Origin: Variovorax sp. OV329
GTDB lineage: Bacteria; Pseudomonadota; Gammaproteobacteria; Burkholderiales; Burkholderiaceae_C
Direction: 5' to 3'
Length of the DNA stretch: 64,000 nt
Assembly: GCF_900114785.1 (NCBI RefSeq)
Contig: NZ_FOUG01000007.1
Coordinates: 1 to 64,000 of the forward strand
Shown: one piece after another, positions 62,153 through 64,000 of the stretch
How the letters are laid out: every line of letters begins with the position of its first letter
How positions within the stretch are numbered: the first letter of the stretch is position 1
Notes under the pieces: model-generated
The model's database searches: none
Seen by the model: the letters and a program-made list of their open reading frames with translations, nothing else
What the model was told of the DNA's origin: nothing
Made by a program: the position numbers and the translations under genes

Positions 62153-62980
62153 ATGGCCACCCTGCTCAGCCGCCGCGCACTGCTGCGCTGCACCATGGGC
62201 GCTGCGGCACTGCGATTCGCGCCCGCCTTCAGCGCTCCCGGCGACAACGAATCGCGCATCGCCCTGGTGATCGGCAACGGCGCCTATCGCACCGCGCCGC
62301 TGAAGAACCCCCCCGGTGACGCTGCCGCGGTGTCGTCGGCGCTGCGCGCCCTGGGCTACGACGTGACGCTGCGGCAGAACACCCGGCTGCCCGACCTGAT
62401 CGAGTCGCTGCGCGAGTTCTCCCTGCGCGCGCGCAAGGCCTCGGTCCGCCTGCTGTTCTATGCCGGCCACGGGGTGCAGGTCAAAGGCCGCAACTACCTG
62501 GTGCCGATCGACGCCGATCCGCAGTCGGAAGAGGAAATCCAGCGGCAGAGCGCGGACGTCGGCGAGTTCGTCGACCGGCTCAGTGCCATCAACTCCGGCG
62601 TCAACATCGTGGTGCTCGACGCCTGCCGGGTGAACCCCTTTGCCGGCGGCGTCATCGTGGGGCCGGACGGGCGCCGCCTGAAATTCCGCGGCGCGACACG
62701 CGCTGGCCTGGCGACGCTCGATGCACCCGTGGGCACGCTGGTGGCCTTCTCGACCGCGCCCAACGGCGTGGCGCTGGACGGTGCCAGCGGCGAGCACAGC
62801 GTCTATGCGCGCCACCTGCTGGCCAACCTGTCGACGCCAGGGCTGCAGATCGAACAGCTGTTCAAGCGGGTGCGCATCGGCGTGGCCGAAGACACGGGGC
62901 GCGTCCAGGTGCCCTGGGAGTCTTCAAGCCTGACGGCCGAGTTCTGCTTCAAGACGGACGACAAGGGGCGCTGCGGATAG
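62153..62980 (+). CDS. Exported caspase-like (peptidase C14) protein
   Basis: A 275-residue caspase-fold peptidase. The p20-like core begins RIALVIGNGAYRTAPLKNP near residue 35. The catalytic His106 is in LFYAGHGVQVKG and the nucleophile Cys158 in IVVLDACRVNPF, both intact. The N terminus (LLSRRALLRCTMGAAALRF, with a cleavable AFSA near 28) looks like a Tat-type or Sec signal, so the enzyme is probably periplasmic. The gene starts 5 bases after the anti-sigma-like gene. One hypothesis is that this protease, or a target it cleaves, feeds the sigma switch. Substrate unknown. Confidence 0.9.
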   Translation: MATLLSRRALLRCTMGAAALRFAPAFSAPGDNESRIALVIGNGAYRTAPLKNPPGDAAAVSSALRALGYDVTLRQNTRLPDLIESLREFSLRARKASVRLLFYAGHGVQVKGRNYLVPIDADPQSEEEIQRQSADVGEFVDRLSAINSGVNIVVLDACRVNPFAGGVIVGPDGRRLKFRGATRAGLATLDAPVGTLVAFSTAPNGVALDGASGEHSVYARHLLANLSTPGLQIEQLFKRVRIGVAEDTGRVQVPWESSSLTAEFCFKTDDKGRCG

Positions 62981-63006
62981 GCAGCCGCCCGGAGCGACGA
63001 CGCCGC

Positions 63007-63951
63007 TCAGGCGTGATCGCCCAGGAAAAGCTCCAACTCGCGCGCGAAGCGCAGGGGTTCGCTGACATGCGGCGAATGGCCCGCATGGGCGTAGACCAGG
63101 ACTTGCGCGTGCTTCACGGTGTCGCGATACCAGGCGTCCAGGGGCAGGCCGGCGTAGTGCGGGCTGCGTGCCCCAAGCACCACGAGCAGCGGCGCGTCCA
63201 TGCGCGACAGCGAGACGCGGAAGTCGGCCTGCGCCATCGACTCGGCAAGGTCCAGCAACGGTTGCAAATCGATGCGGCCCAGGCGCCGGCGCAGCATTCG
63301 CCCGAGCGGCGCATGGTCTCCCAGCTGCCGCCTGAGCCAATCGCCACCGAGCGCACCGACTTCGTTGAGCAGCGTCTCGGCCAGGTCGCGGCGCGCGCCT
63401 GCGATCAGGCCCGACAGCATCGCCGCGCTGCAGCCGCCAAAGAGCCCCAGGCGCCATTCCTCGTCGGTCACGATGCGCGGGGACTGGTCCACCAGCGCGA
63501 CGGCCGCCACCCGTTGCGTGCCGTAGAGGTGCAGATACTGCATCAGCGTGAGCGCCCCCATGGAGTGCCCCACCAGCACCGAACGCTGCAGCCCGAAGTG
63601 GTCGAGCATCTCGGCCAGGTCGGTCGCCAGGCGCGCAAGCGTGATGCCGCCGAGCACCGGCCGGCAGCTGCCATGGCCGCGTGCGTCCCAGGCCAGCACG
63701 CAGTGGCGCCGCGCCAGTTGACGCGCCACCGGCATCCAGTCGCGATGCGAGCAGCCCACGCCATGCACCAGCACCAATGGCGGCCCCTTGCCGAGCACAT
63801 ACACCGGAACCACCTGGCCGTCGCTGGCCGTGAAGCTGTCGTGTTCGGCCGTGCCCGTCGTGCCGAGGCTCACCAACCCGAAATTGCGCAGCGCTTTCCA
63901 TGCGCCACGCAAGCCCGTCAGGCGTGGTGGAGGGGGCGAAGTCTCAGGCAT
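63007..63951 (-). CDS. Alpha/beta hydrolase
   Basis: A 314-residue alpha/beta-fold hydrolase: LVLVHGVGCSHRDW is the oxyanion block, VLVGHSMGALTLM the nucleophile elbow (Ser), the acid is probably in VVLGARSPHY, and the histidine is in VYAHAGHSPHVSEP. It could be an esterase, lactonase or haloalkane-type enzyme. Length is normal. It is convergent with the caspase-like gene and its upstream flank is cut at the window edge (49 bases, nothing recognisable). Confidence 0.9.
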   Translation of the reverse strand: MPETSPPPPRLTGLRGAWKALRNFGLVSLGTTGTAEHDSFTASDGQVVPVYVLGKGPPLVLVHGVGCSHRDWMPVARQLARRHCVLAWDARGHGSCRPVLGGITLARLATDLAEMLDHFGLQRSVLVGHSMGALTLMQYLHLYGTQRVAAVALVDQSPRIVTDEEWRLGLFGGCSAAMLSGLIAGARRDLAETLLNEVGALGGDWLRRQLGDHAPLGRMLRRRLGRIDLQPLLDLAESMAQADFRVSLSRMDAPLLVVLGARSPHYAGLPLDAWYRDTVKHAQVLVYAHAGHSPHVSEPLRFARELELFLGDHA

Positions 63952-64000
63952 CGCGTGCGAATGCTACGCCGGGGCGCTGCCTGCACGAAATCAACTTGAA

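Noticed and set aside
1..64000. IS element, prophage or CRISPR array
   Set aside because: No transposase or integrase domain, terminal repeats with target duplications, phage structural genes or regularly spaced repeats were seen. The window reads as chromosomal with only local decay.

Overview
The window looks like chromosomal DNA of a high-GC betaproteobacterium of the Comamonadaceae type (Variovorax, Ramlibacter and relatives). The pointers are two Bug/TctC-type binding proteins, a ygfZ / mltG-tmk-holB-pilZ-tatD housekeeping run, a B12-dependent ribonucleotide reductase beside a dacC-like carboxypeptidase, a CstA/YbdD carbon-starvation module behind its own two-component system, and pervasive 4-base ATGA stop/start overlaps. 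The genus is inference. I see no rRNA, tRNA, CRISPR array, intact IS element or prophage.

Layout. 1-5.2 kb: cobalt-type nitrile hydratase operon (alpha with a histidine-rich head, beta, accessory protein), a Bug-type binding protein, an iron-type alcohol dehydrogenase and an HSL-family esterase. 5.2-10.6 kb: a thioesterase-acetyltransferase fusion, then sensor kinase, response regulator, CstA transporter and YbdD. 10.6-16.2 kb: housekeeping (ygfZ; mltG-tmk-holB-pilZ-tatD-ankyrin). 16.2-17.1 kb: decayed stretch with an AT-rich palindrome, a frameshifted remnant resembling methylglyoxal synthase and an unrecognised relic. 17.1-28.9 kb: stress and envelope accessory genes (DUF72, FAS1 lipoprotein, zinc alcohol dehydrogenase, internally deleted SDR, DUF421, glycosyltransferase, DUF3597, GlgX, DUF2934, catalase HPII, PagL-like deacylase). 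29-35 kb: CoA-transferase plus branched-chain-type ABC transporter operon with a LivM-LivG fusion. 35.2-39.2 kb: small protein, LysR regulator, M20 amidohydrolase and second Bug protein. 39.3-46.9 kb: five-gene ABC-2/HlyD/TolC-type exporter with a divergent TetR regulator. 47-55.6 kb: EamA exporter, then a redox/stress cluster (hemerythrin, two universal stress proteins, OmpR-type regulator, PAS-GAF hybrid kinase, Crp/Fnr regulator) with two FNR-like boxes, then EamA divergent from an Lrp regulator. 55.7-60.5 kb: dacC, nrdJ and two small genes. 60.7-64 kb: ECF sigma, membrane anti-sigma-like protein, exported caspase-like protein, and an alpha/beta hydrolase.

How the genes work together. Most of the window is self-contained regulated modules: sensor and transporter (CstA), regulator with divergent exporter (TetR/ABC-2, Lrp/EamA), regulator with catabolic pair (LysR/M20-Bug), and a likely oxygen-responsive regulon. 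The most unusual unit is the sigma, anti-sigma and exported caspase-like operon at the right end. The clearest signs of genome decay are the 16.4-17.1 kb stretch and the collapsed SDR gene at 20.2 kb.
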